Source of the DNA: Diadophis punctatus similis
Lineage: Eukaryota; Chordata; Lepidosauria; Squamata; Dipsadidae
Length of the DNA stretch: 64,000 nucleotides
Direction: 5' to 3'
NCBI GenBank assembly: GCA_023053685.1
Contig: JALIGW010000005.1
Location: forward strand, 23,891,001-23,955,000
Below the pieces are notes generated by a model that saw only the letters and a program-made list of their open reading frames with translations, did no database searches and was not told where the DNA came from. Position numbers and translations under genes: made by a program. Below are positions 36,962 to 49,000 of the stretch, in pieces (the first letter of the stretch is position 1; the number at the start of each line of letters is the position of its first letter).

Positions 36962-37459
36962 TACCGTATTTTTGGAGTATAAGACGCACCTTTTTCCTCC
37001 CTAAAAGTGGCTGAAAATTTGGGTGTGTCTTATACTCTGAATGTAGCTTTTTCGGAGCTTTTTTCCCAGCCCTAACTAGGTGCTAACGATCTTCCCAGCT
37101 CTTACCTTGCAGGCTTTTTCATTGTTACTCTCTCCAAAGAATGTTTTTCCAGCCCTAAGTCTTTGCAGGGTTTTTTTCATTGCTTTACTTGCTCCAAATA
37201 AGTTTTTTTTCTAGCCCTAACCAGGTGCTAATGATCTTCCCAGCTCTTACTGGCTTGCAGGCTCTTTCATTGTTACTCTCTCCGAAGAAGGTTTTTTTAA
37301 GTCCTAACCAGGGGATAAAATAATGTGCTGAAGCTGACCAGACTAAGGACGTTAGCCAGATGAATACCTGGTAGGCAGATTTTTTCCCCCTATTTTCCTC
37401 CCCAAAAACTAAAGTGCGTCTTATACTCCGGTGCGTCTCATACGCCGAAAAATATGGTA
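36962..37459. mobile_element. TIR element with internal repeats, copy A
   Basis: Ends taccgtatttttggagtata and tatgagacgc-type partner ending gaaaaatatggta. TA at both outermost positions. The interior holds roughly one and a half units of a GC-poor repeat (agccctaaccaggtgctaat in variants, 37070 and 37215). Copy B at 60732-61479 is in the opposite orientation with more units. Family unassigned; TA flank suggests a mariner-like target, an inference. Confidence 0.75.
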
Positions 37460-37667
37460 GTAGGAGTTTCCCAAATGAACCTTTTTAGTTTTAGAATGGA
37501 TATTTATCTCGAGAACCAGAAGCAAACTATGATCTCAAAATCATTCTAATGTATATCTTCACTGGGTTCTCCAGATTTAAAAGGTATACATTAAAATACC
37601 AAATGCTTAAAAGGTGGACTATGATAATGAAAGTCTATTTGTTTAAAAAGTTTTTAATTCTGTAGAG

Positions 37668-38032
37668 CAGGGGTGTCAAACTCAAGGCCCGTGGGCTACA
37701 TCTGGCCCACGGGGTGCTTAAATCTGGTCTGCAGGGCCACCCTGGAAATAGCAATGGACCGGCCTATGGTGCCTCTGCCAGCGGAAACGGAGTTCAGGAC
37801 GTGCGCCCCCTGAGCTCCGTTTTCGCTGGAAGAGGGTTGCAGGAGGCCGTCACAGCCGAAAACGGAACTCAGGAGCCTGTTTTCGCTGGCAGAGCGCTCG
37901 GGCTACCATAGGTGCCCCTGACACAAGTTATGTTGAGCTGGCCATGCCCACCCCAGCCATGCCCACCCCGGCCCCTCGAGGTCAAACACAACCCTGATGC
38001 AGCCTTCAATGAAATTGAGTTTGACACCTCTG
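37668..38032. mobile_element. hAT non-autonomous element (caggggtgtcaaactc family), copy 1
   Basis: 365 bp with ends caggggtgtcaaactcaa and ttgagtttgacacctctg, and perfect 8-bp duplication ctgtagag at 37660-37667 and 38033-38040. GC-rich interior. Frames inside are not transposase. Confidence 0.95.
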
Positions 38033-38040
38033 CTGTAGAG

Positions 38041-38571
38041 TATATACTTATGTGGAAGAAAGTTCCACTGCACTCAATAGGGCTATTCAAAATGTGTAGA
38101 ATATAAAGTTGAATTTCACTTATCTAGGTATGAGCCCTCCTAAACTCAAGGAGATTCACTTCCAAGTACATAGGATGTATAATTGTATTGTAAATGTCTA
38201 TTTAAATTTCATATTTGCAAGTACCTCAGATTTAAAGAGCTATGATGCAAACATTAAAAGCATAGTTATCTTTATGTCTTCCCTTTAGATAAATAATGGA
38301 ACTCCTATTTCCCCCCAGTGAGAAACTGATCAACTATATCCAGAATAGTAATATAACCTGGAAAATATTATTTTTAAAAAAGAACCACAACTGGAGAATG
38401 GTGTTACATTTTGAAAAAGAGAATGACATGATAGAATTGGTTATGTAGATATAACACAGGGGATTAGAACAAAATAGTTAAGAAGAAAAAGTGCTCAGTG
38501 GAAAAAAAAATAGGATGATAGCCAATACGGAAATTATCCTCATAGCCTATTTTTCTATAAATAGGTAAAGA
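38041..38571. other. Unassigned sequence
   Basis: Nothing recognised. Confidence 0.4.
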
Positions 38572-38915
38572 TAAAGGTTCCACCGCACATGCGTGCTAGT
38601 CGTTTCCAGCTCTAGGGGTGGTGCCCATCTCACTTTCTAAGCCGAAGAGCCAGCGCTGTCCAAAGACATCTCTGTGGTCATGTGGCCAGCATGACTAAAT
38701 GCTGAAGGCGCACAAAGCGCTGTTACCTTCTCATCAAAGTGGTCCCTATTTTTCTACTTGCATTTTTATGTGCTTTCAAACTGCTAGGTTAGCAGAAGCT
38801 GGGACAAGCAACGGGAGCTCACTCCGTTACGCGGCACTAGGGATTTGAACCGCTGAACTGCCGATCTTCTGATCGACAAGCTCAGCATCTTAGCCACTGA
38901 GCCACCGTGTCCCCG
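38572..38915 (-). mobile_element. Sauria-like tRNA-derived SINE
   Basis: Minus strand. Head ggggacacggtggctcagtg, box B-like ggttcaaatccc, body gctggccacatgaccacaga and tctttggacagcgctggc, 3' part gaaacgactagcacgcatgt, and an ACCTTT-type tail (ggtaaagataaagg at 38563-38580). The tail and BovB-like 3' portion fit the Sauria SINE family of squamates. Confidence 0.85.
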
Positions 38916-39719
38916 CATAGTTCTATAAATATGCCTTCCCAAAACAGCTTCAATGTTTTTTGTTTATTTGATGGCTTGTTCTTAGTTTTATAAAACATGT
39001 TTTGCTTCTCTCAGTTTTCTTTTCCTAGGAGTAGTTCTTTGGTGATCCTAGGGGGGGGGTTTGGGGGGGGGGTGTTGTGATCCTAGGCCTAGGTCTTTGC
39101 TATGTCAATTGTACATTTTTTTCTTTTGGCAATCTGATCTCCTGTTTTGGCCTGCAGTAGCTTTGTTGCACCGATGATATCCAGGGCTGCCTTTCTGTTT
39201 CCTCATATCTTCCTCTACCCTTACTAATATTCCTAACTGCCTTACAGCTATTTCTGCTTCAATGATTTGTCATAATCGCAAACTCAGTATGCAGAAAGCA
39301 GAATTTATTGTATTGTCCCCTAAACCACTTTCACCTCCGTGCTCTCTTTCTCTCTCAAATGATAGCATTACTCTTCAGTGTTCTCAGCAAGGCAAAAGCT
39401 AAAATGTTATCTTTGTTTCATTATCTTCCTTCCTTCTCTGTCCTAGCCTATTTTAGTATGCTAGCTGAAATCTGTCGTTTTTCTGCCTGTTATATTAATT
39501 ATAATCATTATTATTTAACCACCATCAGAAACAGTAATTCCATATTATTCCATTGAATATAATTACATTTTGCAGACTGATCATCCCATTTCTGAGTACG
39601 AAAAGGCAGTCCTTCTATTTATTGATGAGGGTTCCAAAATTCAGCAAGCAGAAGGATGGAAATTGTTCTAGGTGTCCAAATAGCTGATCTAAACTTCCCT
39701 TTCAGCTCTCCTCATCCCA
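38916..39719. other. Unassigned sequence with a G-rich run
   Basis: Contains two long G-runs separated by TTT at about 39051-39072, and gtgatcctagg repeated on both sides of them. No gene recognised. Confidence 0.45.
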
Positions 39720-39759
39720 GAGTCAGCATAAAGATCTTAAGTGCCTATATACAAATGCA

Positions 39760-40590
39760 CAAAGTCTGGGGAACAAACAGGATGAACTTGAACTATTAAT
39801 ACACGAAGGTAGATACAACATAGTTGGAATAACAGAAACTTCGTGGGACGAAACCCACGACGGGAAGATACAAACTCTTTAAAAAAAACAGACCCCCTAA
39901 AAGAGGAGGTGGAGTTGCACTGTCTGTAAAGGACCACTATATTGCTACAGAGTTGCATGAAACCGAAGATGAAAACCTCCCAGAATGCATATGGGTCAAT
40001 ATAAAAGAAAAATGGCCATAGGTGTATACTATAGGCCACCCAATCAAGCAGAAAAAATAGATATCCTTTTTGCCAACCAATTAACAAACATATGTAGGAA
40101 ACACATTACAATAGTAATGGGGGACTTCAATTACCCTGATATCAATTGGAAAACTAATTCTGCACCAAGTGAGAAATCAAATCACCTAGCTGACAACTTT
40201 GTTGTCCAAAAGGTAGAGGAGGGAACTAGAGGGACAGCCATACTGGACTTAATACTTACAAACAGAGAAGAAGTGATAGAGGGAGTTGAAACTGCAGGAA
40301 CATTGGGTGAGAGTGACCATGTCATACTAGAATTCAACATAATGCAAACACAAACAATAGAACACAACGATACCAGAGACTTAGTTTTTAAAAGAGCTGA
40401 TTTTAATAAACTTAGAGAGCAGTTGGGAAAGATTCCTTGGATAAAAATCCTAAAGGGGAAAACAACTCAAGAATCTTGGGAAATTGAAAAATATTATCAT
40501 AAAAGCCCAGACCAGCACAATACCACTGAGAAAGAAAAACAAGAGATCCAAGAAGAAACCAGCATGGCTGCACAAAAATCTCTCTGACAA
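39760..40590 (+). pseudogene. CR1 ORF2 apurinic-like endonuclease remnant
   Basis: Motifs of the LINE AP endonuclease: GVYYRPPN, VMGDFNYPDINW, LDLILTN and GESDHVILEF (the SDH near the C-terminal end is catalytic in the family). The main open part is 39985-40587. The N-terminal part (ILSAYIQM-like at 39740) is in other frames, so frameshifts have broken it. Confidence 0.85.
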
Positions 40591-40599
40591 ATTGAAAGA

Positions 40600-42578
40600 T
40601 AAAAAGGACAAATACAAAAAATGGAAAGTGGTACACATAACTAAGGCAGGATATCAGCCAATAGCCAGAATCTGCAAAGACGAAGTCAGGAAAGCAAAGG
40701 CTCAGAATGAACAAAGACTTGCAACAAAAGTCAAAGATAATAAAAAAAAGTTTCTTCCAACATATAAATAACAAGAAAAAAATCAAGGAAACAGTCGATC
40801 CACTAAATAGAGAAGATGGCAAGGAAGTAACAGGCAACAGAGAGAAAGCAGAGCTGCTTAACCCATTCTTTGCATCGGTCTTGACGCAAAAAGAAACTAT
40901 AGCCCAACCTACCAGAAACATAACTGTAAAAAACAGACTGGAAACAAAAGTTAAAATAAGCAAAAAAATAGTAAGAGAACACCTGTCTGATCTTGATGAA
41001 TACAAATCACCAGGACCAGATGGATTACATCCCAGAGTTCTAAAGGAGCTGACAGATGTCATCTAAGAACCACTGCACCACATTTTTCAAAAATCCTGGA
41101 ACACCGGGGAACTACCAGAGGACTGGAAAAGAGCTGATGTGGTTCCCATCTTCAAAAAAGGAAAAAAACAGACCTAGGAAACTACAGACCAATCAGCCTA
41201 ACTGCAATACCCGGGAAGATACTGGAAAAGATAATTAAAAAAACAGATCTGCCAACACCTAAAAATGAGTAAAGTTTCCAGCACAGGTTTGTTAAAAACA
41301 GATCATGCCAAACCAATCTTATTTCATTCTTCAACACAGTGACTAAATTAGTAGACCAGCAAAATACTATGGACATAATATATTTGGACTTCATCAAGGC
41401 ATTCGACAAACTAGACCACAACCTACTTCTTCGTAAGCTTGAAAAAAGTGGGATAGACAGCTTCACCACCAGATGGATTCACAACTGGCTGACAAACAGT
41501 ACTCAACAAGTAGTCCTTAATGGGTCTAAGTCGACATGGAGAGAAGTAAGCAGTGGGGTACCACAAGGTTCCGTCTTAGGCCCAGTACTCTTCAATATCT
41601 TCATAAATGACTTAGATGAGGGAATAGAAGGGGAAATTTGCAGATGATACTAAGCTGGCAGGAATAGCTAACACCCTAGAACAGAAGTCTCCAATCTTGG
41701 CAACTTTATGAGGTGTGGACTTCAAATCCCAGAATTCCTCATGCTGGCTGAGGAATTCTGGGAATTGAAGTCCACACCTCATAAAGTTGCCAAGGTTGGA
41801 GACCTCTGCCCTAGAAGATAGGCTCAAGATCCAGATGGATCCTGACAGACTTGAAAACTGGGCCCTATCTAACAAAATAAAATTCAATGTAGAGAAAAGT
41901 AAAGTCCTACACTTAGGTAAGAAAAACCAAAAGTATACATATAAACTGGGTGAAACCAGGCTTAATAGCAGTGACTGTGAGAGGGATCTTGGAGTCTTAG
42001 TAGACAACCAACTAAATATGAACCAGCAGTGTGCAGCGGCAGCCAAAAAAGCCAATGCAATCCTAAATTGCATTAACAGAGGGATACAATCAAGATCAAG
42101 TGAGGTACTAATACCACTCTATAAAGCCTTAGTTAGACCACACCTTAGAGTACTGCATCCAGTTTTGGTCACCACACTATAAAAAAGATGTTGAGACTTT
42201 AGAAAAAGTGCAGAGGAGAGCAACCAGGATGATTAGGGGACTGGAGACTAAAATATATCAAGAATGGTTACAGGAACTGGACCTGGCTAGTCTAGTGAAG
42301 ATAAGAGAAGAGAATTACCAGGGAAGACATGATAGCAATATTTGAGGGGCTGCCACAGAGAGGAGGGGGCCAAGCTATTTTCCAAAGCACCTGAAGGTCA
42401 GACAAGGAATAATGGATGGAAACTGATCAAGGAGAGATTCAACCTAGAAATAAGGAGGAACTTTCTGACAGTGAGAACAATCAACCAATGGAACAGCTTG
42501 CCTTCGGAAGTTGTGGGAGCTTCATCACTTGAGACTTTCAAGAAGAGATTGGACTGCCATTTGTCAGAAATGGTGTAG
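40600..42578 (+). pseudogene. CR1 ORF2 reverse transcriptase remnant
   Basis: Spread over frames: EYKSPGPDGLHPRVLKEL at about 41000, NYRPISLTAIPGKILEK near 41180, [18 protein letters not shown] near 41393, [20 protein letters not shown] near 41556, then FADDTKLA near 41636 (the catalytic ADD), and after the MITE KVLHLGKK and CAAAAKKANAIL, ending INQWNSLPSEVVG near 42480. In-frame breaks occur at about 41064, 41240 and 41647. RT dead. Confidence 0.88.
41682..41808. mobile_element. hAT foldback MITE (caggggtctccaac family), copy 2, nested in CR1
   Basis: 127-bp near-palindrome, ends cagaagtctcc and ggagacctctg, with perfect 8-bp duplication ccctagaa at 41674-41681 and 41809-41816. It sits in the RT region right after the ADD motif, so it is younger than the CR1. 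Confidence 0.95.
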
Positions 42579-42654
42579 GGTCTCCTGCTTGAGCGGGGGG
42601 TTGGACTAGATGACCTACAAGGTCCCTTCCAACTCTGTTAATCTGTTAATCTTC

Positions 42655-44550
42655 TGCCCTAGTGGTTTTGTTTGGTTTGTTCTTAAGATCAAGGTTTCTG
42701 AGCCTTGAAATGTTCTGGCCATGGACAATACTGGGAGGGTAGAGAGGCTATCCAAAATTATATTTTTGCTCTCAAGTTACAGCCATTTTCTCCGATTTCA
42801 GAAGAATGAAATCAAGTGCCCTTTTGTTCTGCTGCTTCATTTTTTTCCTTCATACAAGCAACAAAATAAGCTGAGAAAGCACTTGAAAACAAGCCAGGAT
42901 TGTATTCCAGCTTTAAACCAAACTTTAAAACCAACCTACAAAATATTTCAATATTCCCTGAATTGCCAGAGTACTATGCATTGCTGGATCTGAACTTCAT
43001 TCAATAATTGGCATTGCCTTTTGCTTGTTTCCACCCACAGAGATCAATCCAGAGGATTTTGTGCACAGAGATAGCCCATATATTGCCTACTGTGCAAAAG
43101 GATAGATATACACAATTAAACTACCTCAAGTGTGTGCATATATTTCATTTCCATTTGTGTTTAGTGTATCATGTAACGTCTTGAGTGACTGATTACAAAT
43201 CACTCCTCTATAACTCACCTGATTTTTTTTCCTATTCTTGGATTTTTCTCTCTCCATTATTACCCATAATTGGATAATCTCTCTCAATTTTCCTTACAGA
43301 AGACTGAAGATAGGATTTCTGTTTAACTTTAAATATCTACAATCAGACAGGATATTGCTGCATTTTAAAATAAGACAATGACATTTAATGACTTTCATTT
43401 TTTCCTATGCGGGAGATTAATTTATGATCTGAGTCAATATTACTTTTAAAATCTTTCTCTTTACTCTGTCCTTCCAATGATTAAACCCAAAGATCATTTT
43501 ATTTTGAATTTTATATCTTTCACTGTGTACATCAAGGTTAGAATTTTCCACTCAATATCTAATTTTTTTGTTTACAAATTTGCTTCAAATTAAGCATCCA
43601 AACATTATTAGCTTCTTATATAACAAACTTATGCAGCTTTCTAAAAAATGATATAATGGATCTCTTTGTGTTCCCTGAGAATATGTGAAGAGCCTAAAAG
43701 GTGTGATTAAGCTATTTCCCACTAATTACTAATAGTATGATCAACCATCATTCAGGTAATACAAAGCCTATCTTTATTATTATTATTCTGTGACACTGGA
43801 TGAATCTAGATGAGAATAGAGGAAAAATGAACTTCAATCTATAATCTTAAATATATAGATATAAATGTCTCATATCACAGCATTTACAATGGTAAAACGA
43901 TAAGTGGGATATTCACACTGCACAACTGTGTAATGTTTCCTCCTTTATTGAAATGTAAAATATTGGTACTACGAGCCCTAGAATTCTCAGTCAGTGTAAC
44001 TAGCATATTAGTACATGATGACAACTACTGGTAGCTATATTTTCCAACATATTTATTTATCTAGCCCTACAGACCCTTTTCTAATTATTAACTTCCAGTA
44101 AAGTTTGAATCGGGGCATTATCATCTTTTGATGTTTCACATGTCATTTCTTTGGTTAATATTAATATAGAAACAGTCCTAAAGTTAATTTTTGATAGTAC
44201 AACCTGCATGGGATGACATGTCTCTGCCATTTTCATAAAGATACTTTTTAAATATGTTATTTGGGAACCTGGGTATTTTCCGTAACAAGGGGATTCTCTG
44301 GGCATGAAAATTACACTGTTGCGAGTATTGTTATATAAATTTGCTTTAAAACTTGTGATGCTGTTCCTCACTACTGGTATAATAAATAGGGGGTGAGGGG
44401 GAGGGGGAGATCTACCAAATGATTCCATATCTCCCTGTGCCAGATAGGCAATTGGAGTTTAGACTCTTCCATCTATATGGTTGGATAGAAAGAAGCAGCA
44501 ACTCTGTTCTAACTGACAATCAGTTGTGATCAGCACCTTGGAGAGCTGAT
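42655..44550. other. Unassigned sequence
   Basis: AT-rich with no recognised gene or repeat. Confidence 0.45.
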
Positions 44551-44726
44551 AGGTCCTGATATCCAAGGCTTGGGTTTATCTAGAACAGAGGTCTTCAAAC
44601 TTGGCAACTTTAAGACTTGTGGACTTCAACTCCCAGAATTCTCCAGCCAGCTATGTTTGTTGTTATAAGTTGCCAAGTTTGTAGACCTCTGTTCTAGATA
44701 AACCCAAGCCTTGGATATCAGGACCT
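44551..44726. repeat. Inverted copy of flank around a MITE
   Basis: 44551-44585 and 44692-44726 are exact inverted copies over 35 bp (the second begins ttctagataaacccaagcc). They enclose the left part of the MITE and its inverted copy. See the finding on template switching. Confidence 0.95.
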
Positions 44727-44746
44727 GCCAAGTTTGGGGACCCCTG
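44586..44746. mobile_element. hAT foldback MITE (caggggtctccaac family), copy 3, rearranged
   Basis: True ends cagaggtcttc (44586) and ggacccctg (44746) with perfect 8-bp duplication atctagaa at 44578-44585 and 44747-44754. An internal MITE end (tagacctctg at 44682-44691) is followed by a 35-bp inverted copy of the left genomic flank, then a second MITE end. So the element is longer than its relatives because of an internal rearrangement. Confidence 0.92.
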
Positions 44747-44782
44747 ATCTAGAAACTGTTCCTTTGTTTTGGAAAAACAGTA

Positions 44783-45762
44783 CAGGTACTTGATATACGA
44801 CCACAATTGAGCCCAACATTTATGTAGTTGAGAATTTATGTAGTTGCAAAATGCGGCTGCGCATGCTGTGGTGGGTGTGCCAAGGTACACCCACGTGACA
44901 CCTATACTCTGCCAGCTGCACTGGTTGCCCATCGGTCTCCGGGTGCAATTCAAGGTGTTGATCATCATCTTTAAAGCCCTTCATGGCTTAGGACCAGGCT
45001 ATCTCCGGGACCACATTCTGCCTCATACTTCCCTTCGACCAGTTAGGGCCCACAGAGTTGGCCTCCTCCAGGTCCCGTCAGCCAAGCAATGCCGGCTGGC
45101 GGGCCCTAGGGGGAGAGCCTTCTCTATGGGGGGGCCCGTGCTCTGGAACCAACTTCCCCCAGAGACCTGAACCATCCCGACCCTGTTGGCCTTCTGAAAG
45201 GCCGTCAAGGCATGGCTTTTCCTGCAGGCAGGGGATTAGAGACGAATCCAGCTGAGCTCTCCCCCGGGTATGTTTGGTGGATGGATGTTTTTAATATTGG
45301 AATTTTTAATTTTTGTATTTGATTTTAATTATGTTTATTGCTGGTTTCTTGTATTTTCTTTGCTGTACGCCGCCCTGAGTCCCTCGGGAGTAGGGCGGCA
45401 TATAAGAAAACCAAAATAAATAAATAAATAAATAATTTGTTAAGTGAAGTTTGCTCCATTTTACAACATTTCTTGCTACAGTTGTTAAGTGAATCGCGGC
45501 AGTTGATAAGTTAGTAACCTGGTTGTTAAGTGAATCTGGCTTCCCCATTGACTTTGCCTGTCAGAAGGTTGCAAAAAGTGATCACCTGACCCCTGGGAAT
45601 CTGCAACGGTCATAAGTATGAACCAGTTGCCAAGCATCTGAATTTTGATCACATGATCATGGAGATGCTGCAAAAGTTATAACTGTGAAAAATGGTTATA
45701 AGTCACTTTTTTAGTGCTGTTGTAACTTTGAATGGTCACTAAATGAATTACAGGACTACCTG
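44783..45762. mobile_element. TIR element (caggtagtcct family), copy 2, split by L2
   Basis: Left end caggtacttgatatacgacc and right end ggactacctg (ends 45762), inverted. TA at the left flank and CA at the right. Interrupted by an L2 (about 44841-45434); after it the body resumes as tttgttaagtgaagtttgct. A 15-bp duplicated phrase (atttatgtagttg) lies near 44819-44843. Non-coding. Confidence 0.78.
44841..45434 (+). mobile_element. L2 LINE 3' end, nested
   Basis: Translates as QNAAAHAVVGVPRYTHVTP, then LHWLPIGLRVQFKVLIIIFK, then AFSMGGPVLWNQLPPE, typical of L2 ORF2 C-termini. A stop breaks the frame just after this (45171). The 3' end has cgccctgagtccctcgggag and then (AAAT)n at 45413-45434. 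5' truncated. Confidence 0.88.
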
Positions 45763-47830
45763 CAATTAATCTGGTAGTTTGGTTGGTAGTTTGGTTGGTA
45801 GGTAACACACATGGACAGATAAAAAGATAGGTAAACACTAAAGAGATGGGAATTTAAAGAAAAGAAAGAGGAAGGATTAGTATAGCAGGGCTTAGTGTAA
45901 ATTGAGGAAAAATAGCATTCCTTTTTATTTCTTGTTTACTGTTTATAGCCTGTCATGTATATTCACCAATGTGACATGTCTATATCAAAATAGCAGCCAG
46001 GTATTGAGGGAATGTGAGAGTACTTGATGCTATATAGTGATTATCACGATAATCTAGAAGATACACGGTGTTTGGGTTTTACTTAGAATTTAATGATGGC
46101 AGTTCTTACATATTCAAATCAATAATAACATTCCAAATGTCTTCAATGAGATCAAATTTTCATCCAATTAATTTCTTCTGTTCCACAGCTAGAGGACATA
46201 GTTCTGTCTTTTATGTGTTCATTTGAATCTCTGAAGACAAAAATTGCTCTATGATCATTAATATGAAGCAAGCCATCTGGTGCTGATATTTTTCTCTTTG
46301 TTGGTTAAGGAAACAATCCTAATGTTGCAATTATTATAAGCATGATTTTTATTAGTTAATTTTCTTAAACAATCAAACGCAGAGAAGAGAATGAGATGTG
46401 GCATGACAGATTGTAGCTGTTGTATCTAGTGGCCCCAAAGGCAGCAATTTATGTCTTAAAAATGCACTAATTATACATGTCTATTACTGCCTGTAATGGC
46501 CCCCAAATGGTTAAGAATGGAGCATACTGACACCAAATATTGCTGCAAAAGTACTATCATTAAAATGAAATGTAGATTGCTTTTTATGTTTGATGCAGTG
46601 TTGTGCCACTTAACTGAACAGAATTATAAGGTGATGTTGATCCCCAGATGTAAAAGAAGTAAGTGTTTATAGACATTAAATGGAAACCGCCTGTGAAATG
46701 TGACAGCACTTCCTAGTGGCACTGTCCCAAAGCTTGCTATGGTGTAACATCTCCTTGTCCACTTCTACCTTTTTCCATGCACACACATTTATGGAAAGTT
46801 TCTCTGCAGTTTTATTAGTGATGTTGAAGCCCATTTTATAATTTGGATGCAAGATTTGCATTCCTGATTTATTTCTGTTTTAAGGGATTAATTTGCAGAC
46901 AGGGATGTTGAAATGGGCACCGTTGTGGATCTTCTTATAATTTAACAAACAAACATCAGCGTCGTCCTTAACTCAGCGATGGCCATATGAAATCATTGTT
47001 TTCCATATTAAAGATATGATGAACCGTTTCTATTATTGATTGCAGCTGCTGATGGAATTGTTGAATAGACAGCCTCTGGCAGGATTGTCCCATGTCCATT
47101 GTTTTAGATAGTCATCTGCCTGGTTTGTAGCCTAGTGGGAAAATTCTACCACTATTTGAACACTGCACTTTGCATAGGCAATCTGGAACATTGTATATGT
47201 AAGATAAAAAGTTAATCGATGATGTGTTTTATTCACAAAAATTATGTTCACAAATCTTCAAATATGCTTATGCAAATTGGTCCTATGTGACTTCTAGTCC
47301 CCAGAAACTGTTAGGAAACAGTTACAGCTGTTATTGAGAGAATGATTGTGGATGCGCTTACAAAATGGTTGCCTTTGCAGACGTGGCTAATCATAAAAGT
47401 AATTTCTACCCTCTTAGAAGGGCCCACTTCTCAACAATGGCTGTAAGCATGCATCGTTCTCTTTTCTAATGAAGATCTATGTGGGAATTAAGATTATACT
47501 CAAATTGGAGCTTTTCTTTGTACTAGATTAGCTTCCTATTAAGAAAAAAAGATTCTTACAGGACTCTACGGCAATCTGTAGGTTAAAGACCCAGGCCGGC
47601 ATGCAGAGAATGCCATCGTCAACACTGATGATCACAGGGATCAGTTTGGCATCCAGGGACTAAAACAATCACAGACATTTTCAGATACAACAAATGGTGA
47701 AACAGTATGCCAAACCCAATTTATTCTTCTTAATAATGGGGGTTTTCCCTACACCAAGGAGATAACAGCTTGAAATTATTGGATAATGAAAGTATTCTTT
47801 TGATAATTTGTTCTTATAAAAGTCCTAGAA
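45763..47830. other. Unassigned, partly conserved-looking sequence
   Basis: No repeat or gene recognised. 46340-47460 is unusually free of repeats, with phrases such as attattgattgcagctgctg; it could be conserved noncoding DNA, but this cannot be tested here. Confidence 0.35.
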
Positions 47831-47965
47831 CACGGGTATCAAAATCGCCACGTCACGTTGCCGTCACGTGACGTATCGTGTTGGTTTTTTCCCTTCGTGG
47901 AGCTGGGGTAGGTGTGGCCTGCACATGCCGCATCCAGCCCACAGGCCGCCAGTTTGACACCCCTG
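47831..47965. mobile_element. hAT non-autonomous element (caggggtgtcaaactc family), copy 2
   Basis: 135 bp, ends cacgggtatcaaa and agtttgacacccctg; duplication tcctagaa (47823-47830) against ccctagaa (47966-47973), 7/8. An internally deleted relative of 37668-38032. Confidence 0.87.
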
Positions 47966-47973
47966 CCCTAGAA

Positions 47974-49000
47974 AGTAGACCAGTAATTATAACCATATTA
48001 TAGATATGAAGTGAGAAATAATCTGGTTCTGAAATATTCTGAAATAATGGTATCCTGCAAGCTCATGGTTAAGTTAAAATTTAGCACAAGTTTCTTACTT
48101 CATGTTCTTAAAACTATGTTACATTAGCTCTTTCATTGTTTAGCATTACTTTTACTTTTCATGCTTAGGACTTACTTGCCTCAGGTAGACTCCAGGTTTC
48201 TTGTATGCCCATGGCAACTTTGCACCTGTTCCTAGGAAATATGTGATAGGCTTCTTCTTTTTTTTTTTAAGAGGCTTATATAAGCAATCTCTCTTTTCCT
48301 TCTTGGAAAACTCAAATTGTAAAACTTCCAAGAAACTTAGTGTTTTGCCAGATCCCTTTCTGGACAGGGATTACTAGACCTGGGGGGGGATACACAATGA
48401 CCACAAGATGGCAGCAAAAATGATAGTTTTTGTATTTCTACTTCTGCCATCTAGTGCTCATCTGAACATTTGCAACCCAGTTCTGGCAGCCCAATCATTT
48501 GCTTCTAAACTTTTTTTTTTCTTATAAATAACTGTTTTCAAGAGAGGCAATTTATGGAAATTAATGTATGTCAGTTCTATGCATGGCATAGAAGACCTGC
48601 CTTGACTGGTGAAATGTAGAAGAGCTACAACATTTTTATCTTTCATATTTATTCATTCCGCTTTTCCGAGCATCTGAAAATAAGGAGGCAATATCTAGAG
48701 TTAGAGTTTCTCCCAAGATCAGCATTCTCTTTCTAATCCTGGAGAGGGACATCCAAATAATTGTAGGATCTCTAAAATATCCTTCCATAAATTATAGGAT
48801 TTCAACCTTAAATATTGAAAGTATTAATAAAATTATTTCAGTACTGACTTAGAAAATTCTGTGTATTTTCTTTCTTATATACTGAGGTACAATAGCTAAC
48901 TCGTGTACGTCTAACTATTCATTGGCCTAATAAGAATTGTGGTAGCTTTAGAGTTACATAACTTTGCCAAATCTACACAGAGGTAATCAAGTCAATATAT
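47974..49000. other. Unassigned sequence
   Basis: Nothing recognised; a short inverted motif (agatggcag...ctgccatct) near 48404-48452. Confidence 0.4.

Larger units (their letters stand above)
39720..42654 (+). mobile_element. CR1 LINE, 5' truncated, 2.9 kb
   Basis: A CR1-family non-LTR retrotransposon. It carries broken endonuclease and RT coding regions and ends in the conserved tail ggggttggactagatgacct, then aaggtcccttccaactctgt, then a ttaatctgttaatc microsatellite-like end. Frameshifts and stops break the ORF several times; a hAT MITE interrupts it at 41682. Lacks the 5' part including ORF1. Dead but relatively young compared with the other CR1 fragments here. Confidence 0.92.

Noticed and set aside
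40412..41062. 216-codon minus-strand frame
   Set aside because: Antisense of the CR1 ORF2; shadow frame.
48404..48452. Short inverted motif around agatggcag
   Set aside because: About 9 bp arms; too short and common to call.
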